Shown: positions 47,685 through 55,103 of the stretch, piece after piece
How positions within the stretch are numbered: the stretch's first letter is position 1
How the letters are laid out: the number at the start of each line of letters is the position of its first letter
Position numbers and translations under genes: made by a program
The notes under the pieces: model-generated
Database searches by the model: none
What the model was told of the DNA's origin: nothing
The model's input: only the letters and a program-made list of their open reading frames with translations
Origin: Pelagibacteraceae bacterium AG-333-C14
Lineage (GTDB): Bacteria > Pseudomonadota > Alphaproteobacteria > Pelagibacterales > AG-422-B15
Direction: 5' to 3'
DNA length: 56,293 nt
Assembly: GCA_003282485.1 (NCBI GenBank)
Contig: QBZD01000006.1
Span: 1-56,293 of the forward strand

Positions 47685-49136
47685 ATGATCCAAATAGATA
47701 CTTCTGAAGATAAACTTCATGAAGAGTGTGGTGTATTTGGTATATTCGGGAGTCCGGACGCATCAACTTTAACAGCTCTAGGGTTGCACGCACTACAACA
47801 TAGAGGTCAAGAAGGTGCGGGTATTGTCACGTTTGATGGAGAAAAATTTCATGGTGTTAGAAGACCTGGCCTAGTTGGTGACCACTTTAATAAAACAGAA
47901 GTTATAGACAGACTCTTAGGTAGTAACGCTATAGGTCATGTAAGATATTCCACAACTGGCAACTCAATACTAAAAAATATCCAGCCACTATATGCAGATC
48001 TATCCTCAGGTGGTTTTGCATGTGCGCATAATGGAAATTTAACAAATGCATCTATTTTGAGGGATTCTCTTGTTAAAGATGGTGCAATATTTCAGTCAAC
48101 ATCTGACACAGAAACAATTCTTCAGCTTGTAGCTAAATCAAGTAGGCAGCAAACAGTTGATAAATTAATAGATGCTTTATTCAAAATACAGGGGGCTTAT
48201 TCATTAGTAATATTAACAAATAAGAAATTAATTGGAGTAAGGGATCCTTATGGTATTCGACCTCTTGTTCTTGGTGATCTTAATGGAGCGCCCGTGCTGA
48301 CATCAGAAACTTGCGCACTAGATATTATAGGCGCTAAATATGTCAGAGATGTTGAGCATGGTGAAATAATTATTATATCTGAAGATGGAATGGAAAGTAT
48401 AAAGCCATTCCCTAAAGTTCAAGAGAGGCCGTGTATTTTTGAGAGAATATATTTTTCAAGACCTGATAGTATAGTAGGGGGCAAAACTGTTTACACTTAT
48501 AGAAAAAATCTAGGTCAAGAGCTTGCAAAAGAAAACCACATTGATGCTGATGTCATTATTCCGGTACCTGATTCTGGAGTACCGGCAGCACTTGGATACT
48601 CTCAAGAGTCTAAAATTCCATTTGAATTAGGTATTATAAGAAATCATTATGTAGGCCGTACATTCATAGAACCTTCACAATCTATTAGGCAATTTGGGGT
48701 AAAGTTAAAACATAATGCAAACTCTTCTTATATAAAAAATAAGAAAGTTATTCTGATTGATGATTCAATAGTAAGGGGCACAACAGCAAAAAAAATTATA
48801 AAGATGGTTTATGATGCTGGAGCTAAAGAAGTACATCTTGGAATTGCATGCCCTCCTATTAAGCATCCAGATTTTTATGGAATTGATACGCCAGATTACA
48901 ATGAGCTAATAGCAGCAAAATCCTCATTAGAGGAAATCAATAATGTCATTGGTTCAAAATCAATATTCTTTCTTTCTTTAGAGGGAACTTATAAAGCGAT
49001 GGGTTATGAAAAAAGAGATAATGAAATACCCCAATTTACAGATCATTGTTTCACAGGTGATTACCCAACTAGTCTTTTAGATAGAGAACAGGGAACAGTA
49101 TCAAAACAATTTTCGCTTTTGTCTGAGAAGAATTAA
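47685..49136 (+). CDS. purF: Amidophosphoribosyltransferase PurF
   Basis: A 483-residue enzyme for the first committed step of purine synthesis. The Ntn glutaminase domain follows a 14-residue propeptide ending HEE, which exposes Cys15 of CGVFGIFG. Also visible: LQHRGQEGAGIV, AHNGNLTNA, and the PRPP motif VILIDDSIVRGTT near residue 353. Cysteines resembling Fe-S ligands remain in TSETCALD, IACPPIKHPD and DHCFTGDYPT, but the CxxC of the B. subtilis enzyme is TDHC here. It ends tail-to-tail with fabI, sharing TTAA. Confidence 0.97.
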   Translation: MIQIDTSEDKLHEECGVFGIFGSPDASTLTALGLHALQHRGQEGAGIVTFDGEKFHGVRRPGLVGDHFNKTEVIDRLLGSNAIGHVRYSTTGNSILKNIQPLYADLSSGGFACAHNGNLTNASILRDSLVKDGAIFQSTSDTETILQLVAKSSRQQTVDKLIDALFKIQGAYSLVILTNKKLIGVRDPYGIRPLVLGDLNGAPVLTSETCALDIIGAKYVRDVEHGEIIIISEDGMESIKPFPKVQERPCIFERIYFSRPDSIVGGKTVYTYRKNLGQELAKENHIDADVIIPVPDSGVPAALGYSQESKIPFELGIIRNHYVGRTFIEPSQSIRQFGVKLKHNANSSYIKNKKVILIDDSIVRGTTAKKIIKMVYDAGAKEVHLGIACPPIKHPDFYGIDTPDYNELIAAKSSLEEINNVIGSKSIFFLSLEGTYKAMGYEKRDNEIPQFTDHCFTGDYPTSLLDREQGTVSKQFSLLSEKN

Positions 49137-49912
49137 ATTTCTTTTGGAACTCCCACCTTATTATACCCACAATCTACGTAATGAACTTCACCTGTAACGC
49201 CTGAAGACATATCGCTCAGTAAATACAGGCCTGATTTACCAACATCTTCGAGGTTAATATTTCTATTCATAAGAGAATTTTTCTCAGACCATTTCATCAT
49301 ATCTTTGCCACCTGATATTCCAGCCATTGCAAGAGTTTTCATAGGACCAGCAGAGAGAGCGTTAACTCTAATGTTTGAGGGTCCTAAATCGGCCGCTAAA
49401 TATCTCACACTTGACTCCAAAGCGGCTTTTGCAACTCCCATTACATTGTAATTCCTAATATATTTCTGGGAGCCGTCATAGGTTAAGGTAACCATAGATC
49501 CTCCATTTTTCATGAGTCTTTCAGCCTCATGAGCAACTTCAGTAAATGAAAAACATGAAATCAACATGGTGTTCGAAAAGTTTTCTCTAGAGGTATTTAG
49601 ATACTTACCCTTTAATTCATCTTTATTTGAAAAAGCAATCGAATGTAAAATAAAATCTATAGTTCCCCATCTTTCTTCAATGAGTTTGAATGAATCTTTT
49701 ATAGAACCATCTTTTAAGACATCACACTCAATTAAAAAATCGTTATTGATCGATTCTGCTAACGGCTTTACTCTTCTTTCTAAAGACTCACCTTGGTAAG
49801 TAAAACAGAGTTCAGCCCCCTCATTAGCAAGTTGTTGTGATATTCCCCAAGCGATCGAATGATCATTTGCAACTCCCATTATAATACCTTTTTTACCACT
49901 CAGTGATTTCAT
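49133..49912 (-). CDS. fabI: Enoyl-[acyl-carrier-protein] reductase FabI
   Basis: A 259-residue NADH-dependent SDR-type reductase for the last step of fatty acid elongation. N-terminal GKKGIIMGVANDHSIAWGI (about 6-24), catalytic Tyr-x6-Lys as YNVMGVAK near residue 155, and ALSAGPMKTLA. Its ATG overlaps the fabB stop as TAATG; the order on this strand is fabA-fabB-fabI. Confidence 0.97.
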   Translation of the reverse strand: MKSLSGKKGIIMGVANDHSIAWGISQQLANEGAELCFTYQGESLERRVKPLAESINNDFLIECDVLKDGSIKDSFKLIEERWGTIDFILHSIAFSNKDELKGKYLNTSRENFSNTMLISCFSFTEVAHEAERLMKNGGSMVTLTYDGSQKYIRNYNVMGVAKAALESSVRYLAADLGPSNIRVNALSAGPMKTLAMAGISGGKDMMKWSEKNSLMNRNINLEDVGKSGLYLLSDMSSGVTGEVHYVDCGYNKVGVPKEI

Positions 49913-51120
49913 TATTCATATCTCCTAAAAACTAAAGAAGCATTAGTTCCACCGAAACCAAAACTATTACTCATTGCTGTATTAATTTGTTCATCGACGC
50001 GAGAAGTCAATATATTCATTCCATTAGCATCTTCATCTAACTCTTCAATATTTGCTGACTCTGATAGAAAATTGTTATTCATCATAAGTAAAGTGTAAAT
50101 TGACTCGTGTACTCCAGCAGCTCCAAGTGAATGTCCACTTAATGACTTAGTAGAGCTTATGAAGGGAATTTCATTTTTAAAAACTTCTTTAATAGCTTTT
50201 AATTCAGCCTTGTCTCCAACAGGAGTTGAGGTTCCATGGGCATTTATATAGTCAACTTTATCTATATCTTTGGTTGCCATAAGCATGCACCTTGCCGCAC
50301 CTTCTCCTGAAGGTTGAACCATATCATAGCCATCTGAAGTTGCTCCATAACCTACAATTTCTGCATATATTTTCGCATTTCTTTTTATTGCAGTTTCTAG
50401 TTCTTCAAGAACAACCACGCCTCCTCCACCAGCAATTACAAAACCATCTCTTTGAGAGTCAAAAGCCCTCGAAGCTTTAGTTGGATCATCATTATATTTT
50501 GACGAAAGAGCTGGCATTGCGTCAAATAAAGCTGACAAAGTCCAGTCAAGTTCTTCACCGCCACCTGCAAAAATTCTATCTTGCTTACCTAATTGAATAA
50601 GCTCATATGCGTTACCTATGCAGTGGGCGCTTGTTGAACAAGCTGAACTAATAGAATAGTTAACTCCTTTAATTTTAAAATATGTTGATAAAGTTGCAGA
50701 GTTCGTACTGCACATAACTTTGGGAACACTGGTGGGTCCAATTTTTTTTGGGCCTTTTTCCCTTGTAATATCAAATGCTCTTAACAGACTTTTAGTTGAT
50801 GGGCCGCCAGACCCCATTATTAACCCTGTTTGATTATTAGAAATTTCACCTTCACTTAAATTTGAGTCACTTATAGCTTCATTCATTGCTAAATAATTGT
50901 AGCTTGCCCCATCACCCATAAACCTCAAGAATTTTCTTTCGATTGACTCTTCCAAATTTAAATTGATTTGCCCACTAACTTGACTTCTAAATCCCATGTC
51001 TTTTTGAGACTCGTCAAACGCGATACCAGATTTTGTATTAAAAAGTGAGTCATTTACTTCACTTTTATTATTTCCTAAAGATGAGACTATTCCTATTCCT
51101 GTAATTACAACTCTTCTCAT
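49912..51120 (-). CDS. fabB: 3-oxoacyl-[ACP] synthase I FabB
   Basis: A 402-residue condensing enzyme that extends cis-unsaturated intermediates made by FabA. Catalytic Cys in [14 protein letters not shown] near residue 162, first His in [17 protein letters not shown], second His in [14 protein letters not shown], and a C-terminal [13 protein letters not shown]. Joined to fabA and fabI by one-base TAATG overlaps, which favours FabB over FabF. Confidence 0.96.
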   Translation of the reverse strand: MRRVVITGIGIVSSLGNNKSEVNDSLFNTKSGIAFDESQKDMGFRSQVSGQINLNLEESIERKFLRFMGDGASYNYLAMNEAISDSNLSEGEISNNQTGLIMGSGGPSTKSLLRAFDITREKGPKKIGPTSVPKVMCSTNSATLSTYFKIKGVNYSISSACSTSAHCIGNAYELIQLGKQDRIFAGGGEELDWTLSALFDAMPALSSKYNDDPTKASRAFDSQRDGFVIAGGGGVVVLEELETAIKRNAKIYAEIVGYGATSDGYDMVQPSGEGAARCMLMATKDIDKVDYINAHGTSTPVGDKAELKAIKEVFKNEIPFISSTKSLSGHSLGAAGVHESIYTLLMMNNNFLSESANIEELDEDANGMNILTSRVDEQINTAMSNSFGFGGTNASLVFRRYE

Positions 51121-51620
51121 TATTTGATTAGGCCAACTTTGAGCCCCTCTGCTGTATATATTTCCTTACCGTCTACTAAAACGGAGCCATCACCAACGCC
51201 AACAATAACGCCTCTTTTTATTATTTTCTTCATGTTAATTTTATACTCAACAAGCTTAGACTCCTTTAATATTTCTCCACCAAATTTCACACTCGAAGAG
51301 CCTAAAGCTCTTCCTCGTCCAGGGTTACCAATCCAACCTAAATAGAAACCTACTAGTTGCCACATTGCATCTAATCCTAGGCATCCAGGCATCACAGGGT
51401 CCATCTCAAAATGACAATCAAAAAACCAAAGATCTGGATTAATATCTAGCTCAGCAAGGATCTCTCCCTTTTCATATTTTCCACTGTCATCTGTGATTTT
51501 AGTAATGCGGTCAAACATTAACATTGGGGGCAAGGGAAGCCTTGCATTGCCAATGCCAAACATAGTCCCATGAGCACATTCCAGCAATTCTTCTTTTGTA
51601 AAGCTTGATTTTTTTTCCAC
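51120..51620 (-). CDS. fabA: 3-hydroxydecanoyl-ACP dehydratase/isomerase FabA
   Basis: A 166-residue hotdog dehydratase that introduces the cis double bond for unsaturated fatty acids. The active-site His is in [18 protein letters not shown] near residue 69, and the Asp in [16 protein letters not shown]. Start is GTG at 51620; the next upstream in-frame codons hit a stop (ATG-GGA-TAA), so no ATG start exists. Divergent from irr, the known alphaproteobacterial arrangement. Confidence 0.97.
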   Translation of the reverse strand: MEKKSSFTKEELLECAHGTMFGIGNARLPLPPMLMFDRITKITDDSGKYEKGEILAELDINPDLWFFDCHFEMDPVMPGCLGLDAMWQLVGFYLGWIGNPGRGRALGSSSVKFGGEILKESKLVEYKINMKKIIKRGVIVGVGDGSVLVDGKEIYTAEGLKVGLIK

Positions 51621-51663
51621 TAAGGTTATTTATCCCATTGTTTTATATGAAGTTTAATTAGAC

Positions 51664-51691
51664 TAATGTATTATTATTGTAAAATACATTA
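51664..51691. promoter_or_regulatory. Inverted repeat in the fabA-irr intergenic region
   Basis: TAATGTATT and AATACATTA form a 9-bp perfect inverted repeat with a 10-bp spacer, centred in the 93-bp divergent gap. It overlaps a possible irr -35 (TTGTAA, 51677-51682; TAAATA follows at 51700-51705 after a 17-bp spacer). It could be an operator for fabA or irr, but in such A+T-rich DNA chance is possible. Confidence 0.3.
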
Positions 51692-51713
51692 AATTTTAAT
51701 AAATAGTAAAATT

Positions 51714-52106
51714 ATGAATGATATTAAGCAGTTTTTAAGATCTAATGCTTTGAGACCGACAAAGCAGAGAATAATTATAGCAGGTTACTTATTCGATGGT
51801 ACCAATAAGCATGTAACTGCTGAAAGCTTGTCCACGGAGCTTGCTAAAAGAAAGCATACAATATCACTGGCCACAATTTATAATACACTTCACGATTTTT
51901 ATGAAAATGGACTTTTGAAAAAACTTACTCTTAGCGCTGATAGAGTCTATTTTGATACAAATACAGGTGATCATCATCATTTCTATTCTGAAAAAGAACA
52001 ATTCCTAATTGATATTAACAAGAAAATAAAAGTTAATGGGTTGCCTAAGACTCCAAAAAATAAAAAAATTAATAAAATTGAAGTTATCGTACACCTCGAT
52101 AAGTAA
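51714..52106 (+). CDS. irr: Iron response regulator Irr (Fur family)
   Basis: A 130-residue alphaproteobacterial Irr. Winged-helix part with LRPTKQRIIIAGYLF, HVTAESLSTEL and the recognition helix ISLATIYNTLHDFYENGLLKKL. Next comes the His cluster GDHHHFYSE (near residue 85) thought to take part in haem sensing, and the characteristic IEVIVHLDK end. The Cys-Pro haem regulatory motif of Bradyrhizobium Irr is absent, as in many Irr proteins. In the family, Irr is stable when iron is low and controls haem synthesis, iron storage and uptake through the Irr box. It has no Shine-Dalgarno sequence. Confidence 0.93.
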   Translation: MNDIKQFLRSNALRPTKQRIIIAGYLFDGTNKHVTAESLSTELAKRKHTISLATIYNTLHDFYENGLLKKLTLSADRVYFDTNTGDHHHFYSEKEQFLIDINKKIKVNGLPKTPKNKKINKIEVIVHLDK

Positions 52107-52124
52107 TTGATAATAGTTATCAAT
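52106..52124. promoter_or_regulatory. Perfect palindrome downstream of irr
   Basis: ATTGATAA-TAG-TTATCAAT is an 8+3+8 perfect inverted repeat that begins at the last base of the irr stop codon and ends 5 bp before the Irr-box-like element. GATAAT-type half-sites resemble Fur-family operators. It has no following T-run, so it is not an intrinsic terminator. The regulator is unknown. Confidence 0.4.
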
Positions 52125-52129
52125 ATCAG

Positions 52130-52146
52130 TTTAGAATGATTCTAAA
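52130..52146. promoter_or_regulatory. Irr box (iron control element) before the rubrerythrin operon
   Basis: TTTAGAATGATTCTAAA is a perfect 8+1+8 palindrome that matches the Irr/ICE consensus TTTAGAA-spacer-TTCTAAA. It ends 3 bp before the -35 hexamer of the rubrerythrin promoter and sits just downstream of irr itself. Its centre would be near -46 relative to the predicted start, where bound Irr could block or contact RNA polymerase. Confidence 0.65.
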
Positions 52147-52149
52147 GTG

Positions 52150-52179
52150 TTGACAAAATTTGAATCAACCTTATATAAA
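52150..52179 (+). promoter_or_regulatory. Strong promoter of the rubrerythrin operon
   Basis: A perfect TTGACA at 52150-52155 is followed by TATATA at 52172-52177 (16-bp spacer) or TATAAA at 52174-52179 (18-bp spacer). A GAGGATGA ribosome site lies shortly before the ATG at 52216. It is the clearest sigma-70-type promoter in the window. Confidence 0.65.
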
Positions 52180-52215
52180 TTTAATTGTTAATTAATTATT
52201 GTTGAGGATGAAGAC

Positions 52216-52635
52216 ATGACTGAACTAAAAGAAAGTAAAACACTTGATAATTTGAAAGCAGCATTTGCTGGTGAAAGTCAAGCAAACAGAAGATATTTAT
52301 ATTTTGCTCAAAAGGCAGACGTAGAAGGCCACAATGACGTAGCTGCAGTATTTAGATCTACTGCCGAAGGTGAAACTGGCCATGCTCATGGTCATTTAGA
52401 ATTCATGGAAGAAGTTGGTGATCCAGCGACTGGTGAACCAATTGGATCAACAGAAGATAATTTAAAAGCTGCAATAGCAGGTGAAACGCATGAGTACACA
52501 GATATGTATCCTGGTATGGCAAAGACAGCACGTGAAGAAGGTTTTGATGAGATTGCGGACTGGTTTGAAACGTTAGCAAAAGCTGAAAAATCTCACGCGG
52601 GTAAATTCCAAAAAACACTAGACTCAATCGATTAA
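52216..52635 (+). CDS. Rubrerythrin (diiron domain only)
   Basis: A 139-residue ferritin-like diiron protein. Two Glu-x2-His type metal sites: [16 protein letters not shown] and [10 protein letters not shown] in the first half, [18 protein letters not shown] and [11 protein letters not shown] in the second. Rubrerythrins reduce hydrogen peroxide with electrons from rubredoxin. This one ends after the diiron domain and lacks the usual C-terminal rubredoxin domain (no CxxC pairs), so it must get electrons from another protein, perhaps the Fe-S protein encoded next. Preceded by a strong promoter with an Irr box. Confidence 0.93.
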   Translation: MTELKESKTLDNLKAAFAGESQANRRYLYFAQKADVEGHNDVAAVFRSTAEGETGHAHGHLEFMEEVGDPATGEPIGSTEDNLKAAIAGETHEYTDMYPGMAKTAREEGFDEIADWFETLAKAEKSHAGKFQKTLDSID

Positions 52636-52642
52636 GTTATTT

Positions 52643-52663
52643 GGGGCTGTAATAAACAGCCCC
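52643..52663 (+). other. Stem-loop between rubrerythrin and the Fe-S protein gene
   Basis: GGGGCTGT-AATAA-ACAGCCCC is an 8-bp perfect stem with a 5-base loop, and it is unusually G+C rich for this window. No T-run follows. It could be an mRNA-stabilising or processing element, or a weak terminator, that sets a higher level of rubrerythrin than of the two downstream genes. Confidence 0.5.
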
Positions 52664-52674
52664 TAACTTAAATA

Positions 52675-54015
52675 ATGGATTATAAAAAAGAAGGAAGTCT
52701 CGCTGCACCTACTAGGGATCTAGTAGATTGGAATTCTGAAAGCTACACCAACGAAGAAGAGTTAAACGCCGAGATGAAAAGGCAGTTTGAGGTTTGTCAT
52801 AGTTGTAGAAGATGCTTTAATCTCTGTGATAGCTTTCCGACGTTATTTGATTTGATTGATGACTCTCCAAATGAATCAGTTGATGATCTCAATAAAAAAG
52901 ATTTCGAAGAAATTACAGACAAATGTACACTTTGTGATATGTGCTTCATGACAAAATGTCCATATGTTCCACCACATGAGTTTAACATTGATTTCCCTCA
53001 CCTTATGTTGCGTTATAGAACTTTTCAGGATAAGCAAAATAAGTTGCCAAAAATTCCTAAAGAGTTGGCTAAAATAGATCGCAACGCTAATCTAGCCAAA
53101 ATTTCTCCCACTCTTGCAAACTGGAGTTCTGATAAAAAAAATATTCTAACACGGCGTCCACTGGAGATGATAAGCGGCATTGATAAAGACGCTGAGTTAC
53201 CTAATTTCGAAAAAAAGACATTCCATGAATTATCGGAGAAAATTGATATTAAAGTAAACGCAAGTGCACCTGCTTTCGGAAGAAAAGTTGCAATTTACTC
53301 AACGTGCTATGTCAATTTCAATAATTCAAAGGTTGGAATCGCTGCTCAAAAAGTACTAAACCATAATGGTGTTGAAACTATTTCTTCATATCCCGGATGC
53401 TGCGGCATGCCACATTTTGAACAAGCTCAGCATGAAAAAGTAATTAAACAGTCAGAAATTATTTCTGAAGAACTCTGTAGCTTGATAGACCGGGGATATC
53501 AAATCGTTACTTTAACTGCGAGTTGTGGACTCATGCTTAAATTTGAGTGGCCACTTCTCAATCCTAATAACAAAAATGTAAAGAAACTATCAAAAAATGT
53601 TTTTGATATTGATGAGTTTATCGTTGATATAAGTAAAAAAGAGGGATTAGTTGAGGGTCTTAATTCTCTTGATGGAGGAGTGACTGTTCACAATGCGTGT
53701 CACGCAAGAGCTCAGAACATGGGTAATAAAGCTATGGAGATGTTAAAGAAATTACCTGATACAAAAGTTGATGTTGTAGAAAAGTGCGCAGGGCATGGAG
53801 GAACTTTTGGAGTTATGAAGAAAACTCGAAAGTCCGCAAATAAGTACGGCAAAGCAACAGCTAGACAAATTAAAAATAAGAAAAATAAGTTAATGGTTTC
53901 AGATTGCCCACTTGCTTGCAAGCACCTTAATGAGTTTTTAAACGAAGACAAAGACTCTAATTATATTTCAATGCATCCAATAGAAGTAGTAGCTCAAGCG
54001 TATAACCTCTCTTGA
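52675..54015 (+). CDS. Fe-S oxidoreductase with CCG domains (GlpC/HdrD-like)
   Basis: A 446-residue iron-sulfur protein. Two 4Fe-4S sites in the N-terminal 110 residues: CHSCRRCFNLC near residue 41 and CTLCDMCFMTKCP near 83. Two CCG-type cysteine-rich domains follow: STCYVNFNNSKVG to YPGCCGMPHFEQ (about 210-260) and HNACHARAQNMG to KCAGHGGTFG (about 345-385), with SDCPLACKHL at the end. In the second domain the CCG triplet reads CAG. The layout recalls GlpC and heterodisulfide reductase subunit D, which pass electrons between Fe-S or thiol centres. Rubrerythrin is upstream and DUF3501 downstream. Confidence 0.88.
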   Translation: MDYKKEGSLAAPTRDLVDWNSESYTNEEELNAEMKRQFEVCHSCRRCFNLCDSFPTLFDLIDDSPNESVDDLNKKDFEEITDKCTLCDMCFMTKCPYVPPHEFNIDFPHLMLRYRTFQDKQNKLPKIPKELAKIDRNANLAKISPTLANWSSDKKNILTRRPLEMISGIDKDAELPNFEKKTFHELSEKIDIKVNASAPAFGRKVAIYSTCYVNFNNSKVGIAAQKVLNHNGVETISSYPGCCGMPHFEQAQHEKVIKQSEIISEELCSLIDRGYQIVTLTASCGLMLKFEWPLLNPNNKNVKKLSKNVFDIDEFIVDISKKEGLVEGLNSLDGGVTVHNACHARAQNMGNKAMEMLKKLPDTKVDVVEKCAGHGGTFGVMKKTRKSANKYGKATARQIKNKKNKLMVSDCPLACKHLNEFLNEDKDSNYISMHPIEVVAQAYNLS

Positions 54016-54046
54016 TTTTGTTAAGTTAGAAACTACATATATCTTT

Positions 54047-54640
54047 ATGACTATAGAAAATAGAAAAATTGAGTCCTCTGATCTACTTGAATACAGCGCT
54101 TATGCCAAAGAAAGAAAGAGCATAAGAAAAGAGGTAGTTCAGATGAAAAAAAATAGGAGAGTGGAACTCGGACCACATTCTACGTTTTATTTCGAAAACT
54201 TCTTTACTATGAAAGCTCAAATTCAAGAGATGCTTTACATAGAAAAAGGTGGCGATGAACAACTCAAAGATGAGTTAGAGGCTTATAATCCTCTAGTACC
54301 ACAAGGCTCAGAACTTGTAGCAACTTATATGTTTGAAATTGACAATCCAAACACAAGAAAAAAAGTTTTATCGTCCTTAGGAGATGTTGAGAATAAATTA
54401 TTCATAAGTATAAATGGAACAAAGCTATACGCGACACCTGAGGAAGATGTAGATCGTACAGATAATTCAGGAAAGACTTCTTCTGTTCATTTCATTCATT
54501 TTAAATTTAGTGATAAGCAGGTTGAGGAATTTAAAAATCCAAACAGCAGAATTGAGATTGGCACAGATCACGATAACTATCTTCATACCACTGTACTGTC
54601 TAAAGAAGTTAAAGAAGCCCTGGTAAAAGATTTTAAGTAA
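54047..54640 (+). CDS. DUF3501 family protein
   Basis: A 197-residue protein of unknown function that matches DUF3501 by pattern: RVELGPHSTFYFENFFTMKAQIQEMLYIE near residue 39, ELEAYNPLVPQGSELVATYMFEI near 80, VHFIHFKF near 145. No membrane segment, no cysteine cluster, no signal peptide. I recall the trio rubrerythrin / GlpC-like Fe-S protein / DUF3501 from other proteobacteria, so this is probably a partner in that electron or peroxide pathway. It starts 31 bp after the Fe-S gene and ends 3 bp from convergent dut. Confidence 0.82.
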   Translation: MTIENRKIESSDLLEYSAYAKERKSIRKEVVQMKKNRRVELGPHSTFYFENFFTMKAQIQEMLYIEKGGDEQLKDELEAYNPLVPQGSELVATYMFEIDNPNTRKKVLSSLGDVENKLFISINGTKLYATPEEDVDRTDNSGKTSSVHFIHFKFSDKQVEEFKNPNSRIEIGTDHDNYLHTTVLSKEVKEALVKDFK

Positions 54641-54643
54641 TTC

Positions 54644-55099
54644 TTATTTACCGGTAGATCCAAATCCACCTTGACCTCGATTGGTCTCATCTAAATTATC
54701 AACTTCTTTAAATTCTACCTTAGTGACATTTGAGAAAACCATTTGAGCAATTCTTTCTAGAGGACGAACAATAAATTTTTCTTTACTTAAATTTATTAGT
54801 ATTACTTTTATTTCTCCTCTGTAATCACTATCAATGGTACCTGGTGTATTCAAAACAGTTATTCCGTGTTTAAAAGCAAGTCCAGACCTCGGTCTTACCT
54901 GGGCTTCCATGCCTGTCGGCATTGAAACTGAAATTCCACATGCAATTATTTCTTTTTCCCATGGGGGAATTGTAATATCACTTTTTATTGAGGCGCATAA
55001 GTCAACTCCTGAAGCCTCTTTTGACTGATACTTAGGCAATTCAAAGTCTTCAATATCAGATATTTTTTTAATGAATATAGAATTTTTTTTAGTGGACAA
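54644..55099 (-). CDS. dut: Deoxyuridine triphosphatase (dUTPase)
   Basis: A 151-residue trimeric dUTPase giving dUMP and keeping uracil out of DNA. Five motifs: ASGVDLCA (I), RPRSGLAFKHG (II), NTPGTIDSDYRGEI (III, catalytic Asp), RIAQMVF (IV), and RGQGGFGSTGK (V, phosphate clamp). Same strand and 4 bp downstream of coaBC, a common alphaproteobacterial pair. Confidence 0.97.
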   Translation of the reverse strand: MSTKKNSIFIKKISDIEDFELPKYQSKEASGVDLCASIKSDITIPPWEKEIIACGISVSMPTGMEAQVRPRSGLAFKHGITVLNTPGTIDSDYRGEIKVILINLSKEKFIVRPLERIAQMVFSNVTKVEFKEVDNLDETNRGQGGFGSTGK

Positions 55100-55103
55100 G
55101 CTT

